Assembly (NCBI RefSeq): GCF_016863555.1
Contig: NZ_BOPC01000041.1
Coordinates: forward strand, 16,397 to 80,396
From: Micromonospora qiuiae
GTDB taxonomy: Bacteria > Actinomycetota > Actinomycetes > Mycobacteriales > Micromonosporaceae
DNA: 64,000 nucleotides
Direction of reading: 5' to 3'
The notes under the pieces were generated by a model. The model was not told the DNA's origin. It searched no databases and saw nothing but the letters and a program-made list of their open reading frames with translations. The translations under genes were made by a program, and so were the position numbers. Shown here piece after piece: positions 50,616 through 58,852 of this stretch; positions within the stretch are counted from its first letter, which is position 1; each line of letters begins with the position of its first letter.

Positions 50616-52138
50616 CACCGTACCTCCGTGGTGAGCGGCGCCGGCTCGGTGAGCGACGCCGGAGGTACCACGGCTGCGGCGCTCTCCGCGCCCAGACCGA
50701 TCCGGGCGTACGTGTCGGGGCGACTGCTGCGCAGCACCAGACCCCAGAGCACGCCGAGCAGCGCCACGACCGGGAACGCCGCCGGGAACGCCCAGCGCAA
50801 CGGGGAGTCGGGCTCCACCCCGAGCAGGTCGGCGAAGTTCTGCACGGCCAGCACGATGATCGCGATCAGCGCGATGGCGGCGATCCCCGGTGCGATCAGC
50901 CGCCGCCACAGCGTCTCCTGCTCTCCGCTGCGGGCGAAGTACGCGATGATGGAGATCGCGGTGGTCGCGATGAGCAGCAGCACCCCGAAGCCACCGCTGG
51001 TACCCAGCCAGAAGAACAGCTGCAGGACCGGGTCCCAGCCGTTGACCGCGTACAGCACGATCACCAGCAGGCCGAGCGCGCTCTGCGCCAGCGAGGCGGC
51101 CCGGGGAGCACCGGAGGTCGGCGAGGTCCGCCCGAACACCGCCGGCAGGACCCGCTCCCGGCCCAACGCGAAGGCGTACCGCGCCGTGGTGTTGTGGAAC
51201 GCGATCATGGCGGCCAGCACCGAGGTCAGGAAGAGCACCTGCCCGATGGCGAGCACGGTGTCGCCGAGGTGCGCCCCGGCCAGGTTGAAGATCAGATCGA
51301 CGCTCTGGGTGCCGGCCTCCTCGGCGATCCGGTCCGGGCCGACGGCCACCGTCATGCTCCACGAGGAGAGCGCGTAGACCACCCCGATGATCGCCACGGA
51401 GAGATAGGTCGCCATCGGCACCGTCCGCTTGGGATCCTTGCTCTCCTCGCTGAACACCACCGAGGCCTCGAAGCCGACGAAACCGAGGATCGCCAGCACC
51501 AGCACCGCGCCGACTCCGGGGACGAAGAAGTTCTCCGGCGAGAACGCCGCGAAGCTGACGCTGCCACCGGCCGGGTTGCCCAGCTGCCCGAGGTCGAACA
51601 CCAGGATGATGGCGATCTCCGCGCAGAGCAGCGCCGCCAGCACCATGCCGTTGATGTCCACCCGGAGCAGACCGAGCACCGCCACCAGCGCCCAGGCCGC
51701 CAGCGCCACGATCCACCACAGTGGCTCGATCCCGAACAGCCGGTTCAGCACCGGCGTGGCGGCAGCGCCGATCGTGCCGTAGAGCCCGACCTGGAGTCCG
51801 TTGTACGCGACCAGCGCGGCCCACGCCGTGCCCACCCCGGCCGGACGTCCCAGACCACGGCTCACGTACGAGTAGAAGGCTCCGGCGTTGGCCATCCGGC
51901 GGGCCATCGCCACGTAACCGGTGGCGAAGAGCGTCAGCACCGCCGCGACCACCACGAAGGCCAGCGGGATGCCGAGCACCCCGACGACCCCGTAGCCGGT
52001 GGTGACCACGCCGGCCACCACGGTCAGCGGCGTTGCCGCGGAGAGAACGAAGAAGATCACCGAGGGCACACCGAGCCGGCCACGGGCCAGCGCCTCGGAA
52101 ACGTTGCTCGGTCTGTCGGTTGTCGCGGTCGAGGACAT
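50615..52138 (-). CDS. APC-family amino acid/polyamine permease
   Basis: A 507-residue transporter with about twelve hydrophobic helices; FFVLSAATPLTVVAGVVTTGY and GLGRPAGVGTAWAALVAYNGLQ near the N-terminus, and GFVGFEASVVFSEESKDPKRTVP in the middle, are APC superfamily landmarks. The substrate may be an amino acid or amine, in keeping with the downstream coupled acetyltransferase. It has a charged N-terminus and no signal peptide. ATG 52138 is used. The permease stop is coupled to the GNAT. Confidence 0.88.
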   Translation of the reverse strand: MSSTATTDRPSNVSEALARGRLGVPSVIFFVLSAATPLTVVAGVVTTGYGVVGVLGIPLAFVVVAAVLTLFATGYVAMARRMANAGAFYSYVSRGLGRPAGVGTAWAALVAYNGLQVGLYGTIGAAATPVLNRLFGIEPLWWIVALAAWALVAVLGLLRVDINGMVLAALLCAEIAIILVFDLGQLGNPAGGSVSFAAFSPENFFVPGVGAVLVLAILGFVGFEASVVFSEESKDPKRTVPMATYLSVAIIGVVYALSSWSMTVAVGPDRIAEEAGTQSVDLIFNLAGAHLGDTVLAIGQVLFLTSVLAAMIAFHNTTARYAFALGRERVLPAVFGRTSPTSGAPRAASLAQSALGLLVIVLYAVNGWDPVLQLFFWLGTSGGFGVLLLIATTAISIIAYFARSGEQETLWRRLIAPGIAAIALIAIIVLAVQNFADLLGVEPDSPLRWAFPAAFPVVALLGVLWGLVLRSSRPDTYARIGLGAESAAAVVPPASLTEPAPLTTEVR

Positions 52139-52174
52139 GGACTGCTCCGGTTCGTCAGAGGAGGGGGTACCGGG

Positions 52175-52825
52175 TCAGAGGGCGCCGCGCAGCACTGCCG
52201 CGCCGACGGCGGCCTCGGTGTGCGCCACGAGTTCCTTCAGCGGAGCCGGCAACGCCGGGACGATCAGGTTGAGCCGGTGGTGGGCCCGGGGACCGGCGCT
52301 CCACAGCACCTCGCGGGTCAACCCGGCGGCGGCGACCAGACCGAGCAGCAGGGCGTCGGGCACGCTGGGCGGCTCGTTCCGTTCGAGCACCGCGCGCAGG
52401 CGGGTGGCCGGCCAGGCGGCGACGTTGAGGTCGGTCGGCAGGTAGTTGACGGTGGTCCGCAGCAGCCGCCGGCTCTCCTGGCGGCGCAGCACGCCGGCTC
52501 GGGCCAGCCGCTCCCCGACCGAGGTCACCGCGGTCTGGGCGAGGAAGCTGAGCCAGGTCCGCACCGCCTGGTGCTGGGCTTCACCGATCAACTGGTCCAG
52601 CACGGTGTGCGCCAGCGCATCGGCCGGCGGACGACGATCGATCACGGTGACCTGCGCCGACGTCACGGTGATGTGTCCATAGAGGATCAGCTCACCGAGG
52701 AGGCCGGCGGCCAGACCGAGCCCGGTCGCGGCTGGGTGCAACTTCGCCTTGCCCCGGATGTCGTTGTGCGCGATCAGGAAGAACTCGTCGGCGATGAGCA
52801 AAAGTCCTCCCCGGTCGCCGTTCAT
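52175..52825 (-). CDS. GPP34 (GOLPH3/Vps74-like) family protein
   Basis: A 216-residue alpha-helical protein. LLIADEFFLIAHNDIRGKAKLHPAATGLGLAAGLLGELIL is the conserved N-terminal block of GPP34 proteins. In eukaryotes these bind phosphatidylinositol 4-phosphate at the Golgi; the bacterial function is unknown. In actinomycetes many copies occur as stand-alone genes. ATG 52825. The gene precedes the APC permease by 36 bp and may be co-transcribed. It is divergent from the XRE gene. Confidence 0.88.
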   Translation of the reverse strand: MNGDRGGLLLIADEFFLIAHNDIRGKAKLHPAATGLGLAAGLLGELILYGHITVTSAQVTVIDRRPPADALAHTVLDQLIGEAQHQAVRTWLSFLAQTAVTSVGERLARAGVLRRQESRRLLRTTVNYLPTDLNVAAWPATRLRAVLERNEPPSVPDALLLGLVAAAGLTREVLWSAGPRAHHRLNLIVPALPAPLKELVAHTEAAVGAAVLRGAL

Positions 52826-52869
52826 TGATCGCTATAGCCCGGGAAAGGATGCACCCACCGCTACTGCAA

Positions 52870-52895
52870 TGCAACTCCCGTTTTCGGCGGTTGCA
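52870..52895. promoter_or_regulatory. Dyad between GPP34 and the XRE regulator
   Basis: TGCAAC (52870-52875) and GTTGCA (52890-52895) flank a centre that is also symmetric (CCG...CGG), giving 9 of 11 matched pairs around TTTT. It lies 48 bp before GTG 52943 and is a candidate autoregulatory operator. Confidence 0.45.
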
Positions 52896-52942
52896 CTCCG
52901 TGCTGACGCGACCTGCGCTTATTCCCGTGACAGACTCGGAGG

Positions 52943-53785
52943 GTGACCGCAAGCCCCACCGTCCGCCGCCGCCGAATCGCCCGGGAACTACGTCAGTTGC
53001 GCGAACGCGCCGGGATGACCCTCGACGTGGCCGCCCGACAACTGGACATGTCCAAGAGCAACCTGTCCCGCATCGAGAACGCCCAGATCGGCATCAAGCC
53101 TCGCGACGTACGCGCCGCGCTGGCGCTGTACCAGGTCACCGGCAACGACGCCGAGGCGCTCATCGAGATCGCCCGCAGCGCGCAGCAACGTGGCTGGTGG
53201 CAGCACTACAGCGACGTGCTGCCGGACTGGTTCGAGTTCTACGTCGGACTGGAGGCCGAGGCGGCCACGCTGCGCACGTACGAGGCCGAGGCGGTGCCGG
53301 GCCTGTTGCAGACCGAGGCGTACGCCCGGGAGGTCTACCGCCTGACCGCGGGCGAGGACGGCCTGGACCGCAAGGTGGCCGCCCGGCTGCGCCGGCAGGA
53401 CGTGCTGTACGGCGAGAATCCGGTCGAGTTGTCGGTGGTGCTGAACGAGGCGGTGTTGTTACGCTCCGTCAGCAAAGGGGCGGTCATGGCGGGGCAACTG
53501 TCCCATCTGGAGACCGTTGCCCAGCTACCGAACGTCACGATCCAGGTACTTCCGTTCAGCGCTGGCGGGCATCCCGCGATGAGTTCACCGTACGTCCTCC
53601 TCACCTTCGCCGACGCCGCCGACGCCGCCGTGGTTTACCTGGAAAATCTCACGACAGGCCTGGCACTGGAGGAAGCCGCGCAGGTGCGCTCGTATAGCCT
53701 TGTGCATGAGCGGCTGCGCCGTCTGGCGCTCGATCCGGCGGCGTCCCTGATCCGCCTGAAGGAAGCCACTCGCTACTTTACGTGA
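52943..53785 (+). CDS. XRE-family regulator with DUF5753 domain (Scr1-like)
   Basis: A 280-residue protein: N-terminal HTH (about 12-70, RELRQLRERAGMTLDVAARQLDMSKSNLSRIENAQ) and a C-terminal DUF5753 domain of about 180 residues (YVGLEAEAATLRTYEAEAVPGLLQTEAYAREV, LNEAVLLRSV, VTIQVLPFSAGGHPAMSSPYVLL). This is the antitoxin-like regulator that pairs with a short DUF397 protein in streptomycetes and relatives. GTG 52943. The DUF397 gene follows 43 bp later. Confidence 0.9.
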   Translation: MTASPTVRRRRIARELRQLRERAGMTLDVAARQLDMSKSNLSRIENAQIGIKPRDVRAALALYQVTGNDAEALIEIARSAQQRGWWQHYSDVLPDWFEFYVGLEAEAATLRTYEAEAVPGLLQTEAYAREVYRLTAGEDGLDRKVAARLRRQDVLYGENPVELSVVLNEAVLLRSVSKGAVMAGQLSHLETVAQLPNVTIQVLPFSAGGHPAMSSPYVLLTFADAADAAVVYLENLTTGLALEEAAQVRSYSLVHERLRRLALDPAASLIRLKEATRYFT

Positions 53786-53828
53786 CCGCTGCGGAGCGGT
53801 CACTTTCGGTTACGACGAAGGGATCGCG

Positions 53829-54020
53829 ATGACCGCGCTCGACCTTTCCGTGGCGAAGTGGCGCACCAGCACGCGCAGCGTGGGCAACGGCAACTGCGTC
53901 GAGGTCGCCACCGCCGATGGCGGGGTCGCGGTCCGGGACAGCAAGGACCGCCACGGTCCGGTCCTGGCCTTCCCGCTGCCCGCCTGGCGCGCATTCGTCG
54001 CCGACCTGCCCACCCGCTGA
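53829..54020 (+). CDS. DUF397 protein
   Basis: A 63-residue protein with the family core WRTSTRSVGNGNCVEVA, ADGGVAVRDSKDRHGPVLAF and the final WRAFVADL. It is the usual partner of the upstream XRE/DUF5753 gene; the pair acts in developmental or antibiotic regulation in Streptomyces (Scr1/Scr2), and possibly as a regulatory toxin-antitoxin-like unit. ATG 53829 is preceded by GAAGGGATCGCG. Confidence 0.92.
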   Translation: MTALDLSVAKWRTSTRSVGNGNCVEVATADGGVAVRDSKDRHGPVLAFPLPAWRAFVADLPTR

Positions 54021-54125
54021 CCCGCCCCGCAGGCTGGCGGAATCGCCGACGCGTGCGCGGCGGGTAGACAGCTCGGGTGACGACTGAGGCGCCGGTCGTG
54101 GGCGGGGCCGGGCCGGCGCAAGGCG

Positions 54126-56735
54126 GTGGGACACTGGGCCGTGCTCTCCGACGTGCCCCTCGACCTGCCCGTCCGGCCGGTGTTGCCGGCGATGGTGGCG
54201 GCGCTGCGTTCCGGCGGCGCCGCCGTTCTGGTCGCGCCGCCAGGCACCGGCAAGACCACCCTCGCCCCGCTCGCCGTGGCCGACGCGGTCGACGGCCGGG
54301 TGATCGTCGCCCAGCCCCGCCGGGTGGCTGCCCGCGCCGCGGCCCGGCGGATGGCGGCCCTGCTCGGCGAACGGGTCGGCGATCGAGTCGGGTACGCGGT
54401 ACGCGGCGAGCGCCGCTGCGGCCCGCGCACTCGGGTCGAGGTGGTCACCACCGGCCTGCTGGTCCGCCGGCTGCACCACGATTCCGAGTTGGCCGGCGTC
54501 GGCGCGGTGCTGCTCGACGAGGTTCACGAGCGGCAACTCGACGCCGACCTCGCGCTCGCCTTCACGGTGGAGTCCCGGGCCGCGCTGCGGCCGGACCTCT
54601 GGCTGCTGGCGATGTCCGCCACCCCGGAGGCCGACCGGTTCGCCGCTCTGCTCGGCGGCACGGCACCCGCACCGGTGGTCCGCGCCTCGGCGGCCCTGCA
54701 TCCGGTGACGCGGATCTGGGCGCCGCCGCCCCGACCGGTGCCGCCACCCGGCGCGGGTCCGGTGGACCGGGCCCTGCTCGACCACGTCGCGGCCACCGTC
54801 CGGCTCGCGCTGCGCGAACGCACCGGAGACCTGCTGGTCTTCCTGCCCGGGGTCGGCGAGATCACCGCGGTCGCCGGTCGCCTGGCCGACCTGCGTGACA
54901 GCGTCGACGTGCTGCGGTTGCACGGCCGTCAGGACAGCGGCGAGCAGGATGCCGCCCTGCGTCCCGGGCGACAGCGACGGGTGGTGCTGACCACGGCGGT
55001 GGCGGAGAGCAGCCTGACCGTGCCGGGCGTGCGGACGGTGGTGGACGCCGGCCTGTCCCGGGTGGCCCGGCTGGATCTGGCCCGAGGGCTGGGCGCCCTG
55101 GTCACCGTGCCGGTGTCCCGAGCGGGCGCCACCCAGCGGGCTGGGCGGGCCGGGCGCCAGGCCCCCGGCCACGTCTACCGCTGCTGGTCGGAGGCCACGC
55201 ACGAGCGGCTGCCGGCCCAGCCGGAGCCGGAGATCGCCACCGCCGACCTGACCGGTTTCGCCCTGGAGCTGGCAGCCTGGGGCGCACCCGACGGCACCGG
55301 TCTCGCCCTGCCCGACCCGCCTCCGGCGGCCGCGATGACGGTGGCCCGGCAGACGTTGAGCACCCTGGGTGCGCTCGACCCGGACGGTCGGATCACCGCG
55401 CGGGGCAGGGCGATCGTCGCCGCCGGGGCGCACCCCCGGCTGGCCCGCGCGCTGCTCGACGGGGCGCAACGGGTGGGCGCCGACCGCGCCGCCGAGGTGG
55501 TGGCACTGCTCGCCGAGGAGAGCGTTGCCCGGCCCGGCGACGACATCGTCGCGGCGTGGCGTCGGCTGCGTACCGGCACCGACCCGGCCGCCACCGCACG
55601 TTGGCGCACCGAGGTACGCCGGCTACGCGCCGCCCTGCCGGTCGCCGGCAACGGCCGGTTGTACCCGGGCAACCTGCCCTCGGGCGACATCGCCGGGCGG
55701 TCCGCGCCGGACGGATCCGACCGTGCCGGTCGGCTCCCGGCCGACGGGTCACCGCTGCCCGACGACCTGGCCGCCGGGCTGCTGGTCGGGTTGGCGTACC
55801 CGGAACGGCTGGCCCGGGCGCGGCGGCCGGGCGGCGGCGCGTACCTGATGAGCGGCGGGACCGCGGCGGAGCTGGCGCCGGGGTCGGCGCTGGCCGGTGC
55901 CGACTGGCTCGCCGTGGCCGTGGCGGACCGCTCCCCCGGCGCGCCGGCCGCCCGGATCCGGCTCGCCGCCGTGCTGGACGAGGCGACCGCCCGCGAGGCC
56001 GGCGCGCCGTCGCTGCGGACCGACCGGGAGGTCGGCTGGTCCGGTACGGACGTGGTGGCCCGGGAGGTGATCCGGCTGGGCGCGATCGAGCTGGTCGAAC
56101 GTCCGCTGCAGCGGCCCGCCCCGGAAGCGGTCACCGCAGCCCTGCTGACCGGCCTGCGCGACGTCGGCCTCGACCTGCTGACCTGGACTCCGGCCGCGCG
56201 GACGCTGCGCGAACGGCTGGCGTTCTGCCGGCGGGCGCTCGGCGACGACTGGCCGGACGTCTCCGACGAGGCGCTGCTGGCCGGTGCCGCCGACTGGCTC
56301 GGCCCGGAGCTGGCCACCGCCCGCCGGCGCGCGGACCTGGCCCGGATCGACGTGGCCGGCGCGTTGCGCCGGTTGGTGCCCTGGTCCCTGGCGGGGCGGC
56401 TGGACGAGCTGGCCCCGGAACGGCTCACCGTGCCCAGCGGCTCCCGGATCCGGGTGGACTACACCGATCCGGCCGCACCGGTGCTCGCGGTCCGGCTCCA
56501 GGAGACCTTCGGCTGGGCGGACGCGCCGCGGATCGCCGACGGTCGCACGCCCGTACTGCTGCACCTGCTCTCCCCGGCGGGGCGGCCGGTGGCGGTCACC
56601 GCCGACCTGGCATCCTTCTGGCGCACCGGCTACCGGCAGGTCCGGGCCGAACTGCGCGGCCGCTACCCGCGCCACCCCTGGCCGGAGGACCCGACCACGG
56701 CACCGCCGACCCGATCGGGCGGGCGGCGGCGCTGA
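54126..56735 (+). CDS. hrpB: ATP-dependent helicase HrpB
   Basis: An 869-residue DEAH/RHA helicase. Walker A VAPPGTGKTTLA, DEVH motif in LLDEVHERQLDADL, SAT in LAMSATPEAD, FLPGVGEI, and the HrpB-type motif VI region QRAGRAGRQAPG; the C-terminal half is the HrpB-specific domain with YPERLARARRPGGGAYLMSGG and HPWPEDPTTAPPT at the end. HrpB is a putative RNA helicase of unclear role in bacteria. GTG 54126 is the first start; GTG 54141 is possible. A short ORF begins 2 bp after the stop. Confidence 0.93.
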   Translation: MGHWAVLSDVPLDLPVRPVLPAMVAALRSGGAAVLVAPPGTGKTTLAPLAVADAVDGRVIVAQPRRVAARAAARRMAALLGERVGDRVGYAVRGERRCGPRTRVEVVTTGLLVRRLHHDSELAGVGAVLLDEVHERQLDADLALAFTVESRAALRPDLWLLAMSATPEADRFAALLGGTAPAPVVRASAALHPVTRIWAPPPRPVPPPGAGPVDRALLDHVAATVRLALRERTGDLLVFLPGVGEITAVAGRLADLRDSVDVLRLHGRQDSGEQDAALRPGRQRRVVLTTAVAESSLTVPGVRTVVDAGLSRVARLDLARGLGALVTVPVSRAGATQRAGRAGRQAPGHVYRCWSEATHERLPAQPEPEIATADLTGFALELAAWGAPDGTGLALPDPPPAAAMTVARQTLSTLGALDPDGRITARGRAIVAAGAHPRLARALLDGAQRVGADRAAEVVALLAEESVARPGDDIVAAWRRLRTGTDPAATARWRTEVRRLRAALPVAGNGRLYPGNLPSGDIAGRSAPDGSDRAGRLPADGSPLPDDLAAGLLVGLAYPERLARARRPGGGAYLMSGGTAAELAPGSALAGADWLAVAVADRSPGAPAARIRLAAVLDEATAREAGAPSLRTDREVGWSGTDVVAREVIRLGAIELVERPLQRPAPEAVTAALLTGLRDVGLDLLTWTPAARTLRERLAFCRRALGDDWPDVSDEALLAGAADWLGPELATARRRADLARIDVAGALRRLVPWSLAGRLDELAPERLTVPSGSRIRVDYTDPAAPVLAVRLQETFGWADAPRIADGRTPVLLHLLSPAGRPVAVTADLASFWRTGYRQVRAELRGRYPRHPWPEDPTTAPPTRSGGRRR

Positions 56736-56737
56736 CC

Positions 56738-56890
56738 ATGGCGCTACGCGACACGAGGCCGGAGGATCGGCCCCCCATCCTTGACAGCCTCGCCGGGCTG
56801 CGCCCGTTCAATCCGCAGGCGACGGACGGACCCGAGCCGGACGACCAGCCCCCGCTGCTGAGGCAGTTGTCGAGGAAGAAGCGTCGGTGA
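56738..56890 (+). CDS. 50-residue hypothetical protein after hrpB
   Basis: ATG 56738 lies two bases after the hrpB stop. The product, MALRDTRPEDRPPILDSLAG then RPFNPQATDGPEPDDQPPLL and RQLSRKKRR, is polar with a strongly basic end. Tight coupling and G/C-rich third positions support it, but no family is known. Confidence 0.45.
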   Translation: MALRDTRPEDRPPILDSLAGLRPFNPQATDGPEPDDQPPLLRQLSRKKRR

Positions 56891-56941
56891 CCAGCCGACG
56901 GACGCTTGCGGTAGACAGGCGCAGTAGCTGACCGCGCCCGG

Positions 56942-57133
56942 TCAATCCTCGCCGGTCGGGCTGGGGCGGTTCTCGGCGATCCAAGCCCGGACGGCCTTGC
57001 CATCCCAGACGCGGCCCATCTTCAACGTGACGAGCGGATCAGGGAATCCCTTGCGGCCCACGATGATCGTGGCGCGCTGCTTGCTGATCCCGCCAAGCAG
57101 ATCACGGATCTCATCCAGCCCGAGCAGCTCCAC
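56942..57133 (-). CDS. AlpA-like helix-turn-helix DNA-binding protein
   Basis: A 63-residue protein: MELLGLDEIRDLLGG, ISKQRATIIVGRKGFPDPL and GRVWDGKAVRAWIAENRPS. This is the small winged HTH of AlpA/excisionase-like regulators. GTG 57133 is the start. It is divergent from the operon of four short genes, with a GTTGCCC-type palindrome between them, so it may control that operon. Confidence 0.75.
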   Translation of the reverse strand: MELLGLDEIRDLLGGISKQRATIIVGRKGFPDPLVTLKMGRVWDGKAVRAWIAENRPSPTGED

Positions 57134-57157
57134 AATCTGACGCTATGGCCCGGAGGC

Positions 57158-57174
57158 GTTGCCCGAAGGGCAAC
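57158..57174. promoter_or_regulatory. Palindrome upstream of the four-gene small-protein operon
   Basis: GTTGCCC-GAA-GGGCAAC is a perfect 7-bp dyad between the divergent AlpA-like gene and the operon. A third GGTTGCC occurs at about 57197-57203. It is a candidate operator for the AlpA-like protein. Confidence 0.45.
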
Positions 57175-57233
57175 GGGGTGAGACAACGCCAACAGGGGTT
57201 GCCTCTGTACAACTCTCGTGATGCGATGGGCAC

Positions 57234-57419
57234 ATGACGCGATTCGTCTCATACGGGGAGTATCTGGCTGACGCTGCTCTGACTCTCGCGCGAAGGCACC
57301 GACCGACGTGGAACCACATCCTCAAACGGGTGACCTGCCGCTGCGGTAGGGATCTGCCGTGCCGGGCTCGGCACCGGGTGCCGATCAACCGGGGCCACTG
57401 GCCGGGGGAGGCGTCATGA
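57234..57419 (+). CDS. Small Cys-containing hypothetical protein
   Basis: A 61-residue basic protein. The middle has CRCGRDLPCRARHRVP, a Cys-rich CxC...C pattern that may bind a metal, following WNHILKRVT. I recognise the general type from actinomycete genomes but not a function. ATG 57234. Its stop overlaps the next gene as ATGA. Confidence 0.65.
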   Translation: MTRFVSYGEYLADAALTLARRHRPTWNHILKRVTCRCGRDLPCRARHRVPINRGHWPGEAS

Positions 57420-57634
57420 CGGCGCACGGGCCGGTAATGCCGATCTGGACGTGTGCCGGGTGTGGATCATCTTGGCCCTGCCGCACCCGCCGCCGGGAGC
57501 TGCTGATCGAGTACGAAGGCGCTCCGATCTCCCTGTCGATCTACATGGCCTCGCATCTGGTGGCCGCGACGCAGGACATGGGCTGGGCTCCCGCCCGCGA
57601 TCTCCACCGCAGATTCCTCGGGTGGCTGCCGTGA
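57416..57634 (+). CDS. Small hypothetical protein with CxxCxxxxxC motif
   Basis: A 72-residue protein with IWTCAGCGSSWPCRTRRRELL near the N-terminus and an amphipathic C-terminal helix (SLSIYMASHLVAATQDMGW) followed by LHRRFLGWLP. The three cysteines could hold a metal. Similar short proteins in actinomycetes are sometimes mis-named flavin reductase; nothing here supports that. ATG 57416, 4-bp overlap on both sides. Confidence 0.68.
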   Translation: MTAHGPVMPIWTCAGCGSSWPCRTRRRELLIEYEGAPISLSIYMASHLVAATQDMGWAPARDLHRRFLGWLP

Positions 57635-57798
57635 CCGAGCGCCCTGAGATGCCCTTCCTGGTCCAGGTGGCCTGGTTCATTCTTGACGACCACCGCGTCA
57701 AGCGGTGCCCCCGCTGCCACCTGGACGGCTGGTGCCCCCGCGTCGCGGTATCGCGTGCCCAGGTTCTGGCCTGGCAACAGGTGCGGAACCTCCGGTGA
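57631..57798 (+). CDS. Small hypothetical protein with Cys motif
   Basis: A 55-residue protein: MTERPEMPFLVQVAWFILDD then VKRCPRCHLDGWCPRVA and a C-terminal helix. It has CPxC and a third Cys, like its neighbours. GTG 57631 overlaps the preceding stop (GTGA), and its own stop overlaps the next GTG. The function is unknown. Confidence 0.62.
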   Translation: MTERPEMPFLVQVAWFILDDHRVKRCPRCHLDGWCPRVAVSRAQVLAWQQVRNLR

Positions 57799-58073
57799 CC
57801 GCCCACCTGCCGAAGGCCGGTGACCTGCTCCGGGTGGGTCGGGAGGCCAGCGTGCAGTTCACCAAGCCGATCCTGTTCCGCGTGATCCGCGTGCTCGACC
57901 GGCCCACCTACCACGGGTGGATCTGGCTGGAGGGCTACCAGATCGACAACAAGGGAGACGCGGTGGACCGCCGATCCATCTTCGTCATGAAGGCCGGGCT
58001 GCGCATCGCCCCGGCACCCGCCGTGGGTAAACCGGGGCAACAGAGACGCTTGACATCGCCGCAAAGGCGCTAA
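57795..58073 (+). CDS. Small hypothetical protein
   Basis: A 92-residue protein beginning MTAHLPKAGDLLRVG, then REASVQFTKPILFRVIRVLD and HGWIWLEGYQIDN, ending in a basic tail. The pattern suggests a small beta-rich (SH3-like) fold but no family is recognised. GTG 57795 overlaps the previous stop by 4 bp. Last gene of the four-gene operon. Confidence 0.65.
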   Translation: MTAHLPKAGDLLRVGREASVQFTKPILFRVIRVLDRPTYHGWIWLEGYQIDNKGDAVDRRSIFVMKAGLRIAPAPAVGKPGQQRRLTSPQRR

Positions 58074-58852
58074 CCCATCGCGGGGGTACACACCCCGAGG
58101 TCATCCCCCAGCGGGTCTGTGCGGATCCTTGGGCGCGAACCTTGGCGGGGTGGCCTTCTTGGCGGGGGTCTTGCGGGTGGCCTTCGCGGCATCCGCGAGC
58201 CATGCCGGTGTTGACATGGCCGACGACGACAGCGCTGGCCTCCGTAGCCAGTTGATCGACTCCGTTTCGTCGGTACGGCGGTGTCCGATCGGCCGGGACA
58301 CCGCCGTTACGGCGAAACGGCGATCGGCGGTGATCAAAGCGGTTGCTGTCGTAGCCGCGGTCCAGGTGTGCGGTGACTGGTCGGGCCAGTGATGCCGCAA
58401 CTGGGTGCCGCATCAGGCGCGAAGAGGCAACGCGGGCGGAATCCAGGCGTGGTGGCCGCTGCGCCTGGGGTGGTGGACGGCACGGGTTGCGGCATCTCGG
58501 GGTGTTCGGGTGCGCAGGGTGGGCACGGGTTACGGGATGTCGGCCTATCCCGCCCTGCGGGTGGCACGGGTTGCGGGATGTTGGGGTTTCCGGGCCGGTT
58601 GAGGCCGCGAGTTGCGGTGTCCCGTGCGCAGGCCCACGAGTTGCGGCATCCTGTGGCAGGGCCGCGAGGTGTGCCGGGTGATGCTTAGCTCACGGCCCTC
58701 GCGGTCGTCGCTGATCCGGCGGTACTTGCCGCGCGTCGGTGAGTCATAGCGGGGGACCATAACCGGGGTGCCTACATGCAACGCGACGTCGCGACAGCGC
58801 TGAGCCTGCCTGCCGCCGGTGTGCCGCGCCTTACCTCCCTCGGAAACCCGCG
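58074..58852. other. Gene-free, repeat-containing interval
   Basis: This 779-bp stretch has no convincing gene. Short ORFs on both strands have shadow-like codon use. On the minus strand at 58342-58380 the translation PVTAHLDRGYDSN resembles part of an IS5-type transposase. From about 58481 it holds the repeated-motif array. Confidence 0.5.
58481..58655. repeat. Degenerate tandem motif array (CACGGGTTGCGGCATC-like)
   Basis: Five units begin CACGGGTTGCGG or close variants, at 58481, 58524, 58565, 58606 and 58635: spacings of 43, 41, 41 and 29 bp. Two more motif-like pieces lie at 24342-24385, beside another gene-free region. Reverse-orientation forms (GATGCCGCAACT) occur at about 58392. Confidence 0.6.

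Noticed and set aside
58129..58400. Short ORFs on both strands with a Lys/Ala-rich tail (KATRKTPAKKATPP)
   Set aside because: Tempting as a histone-like small protein, but there is no ribosome site, both strands are open, and the frame lacks support from neighbours.
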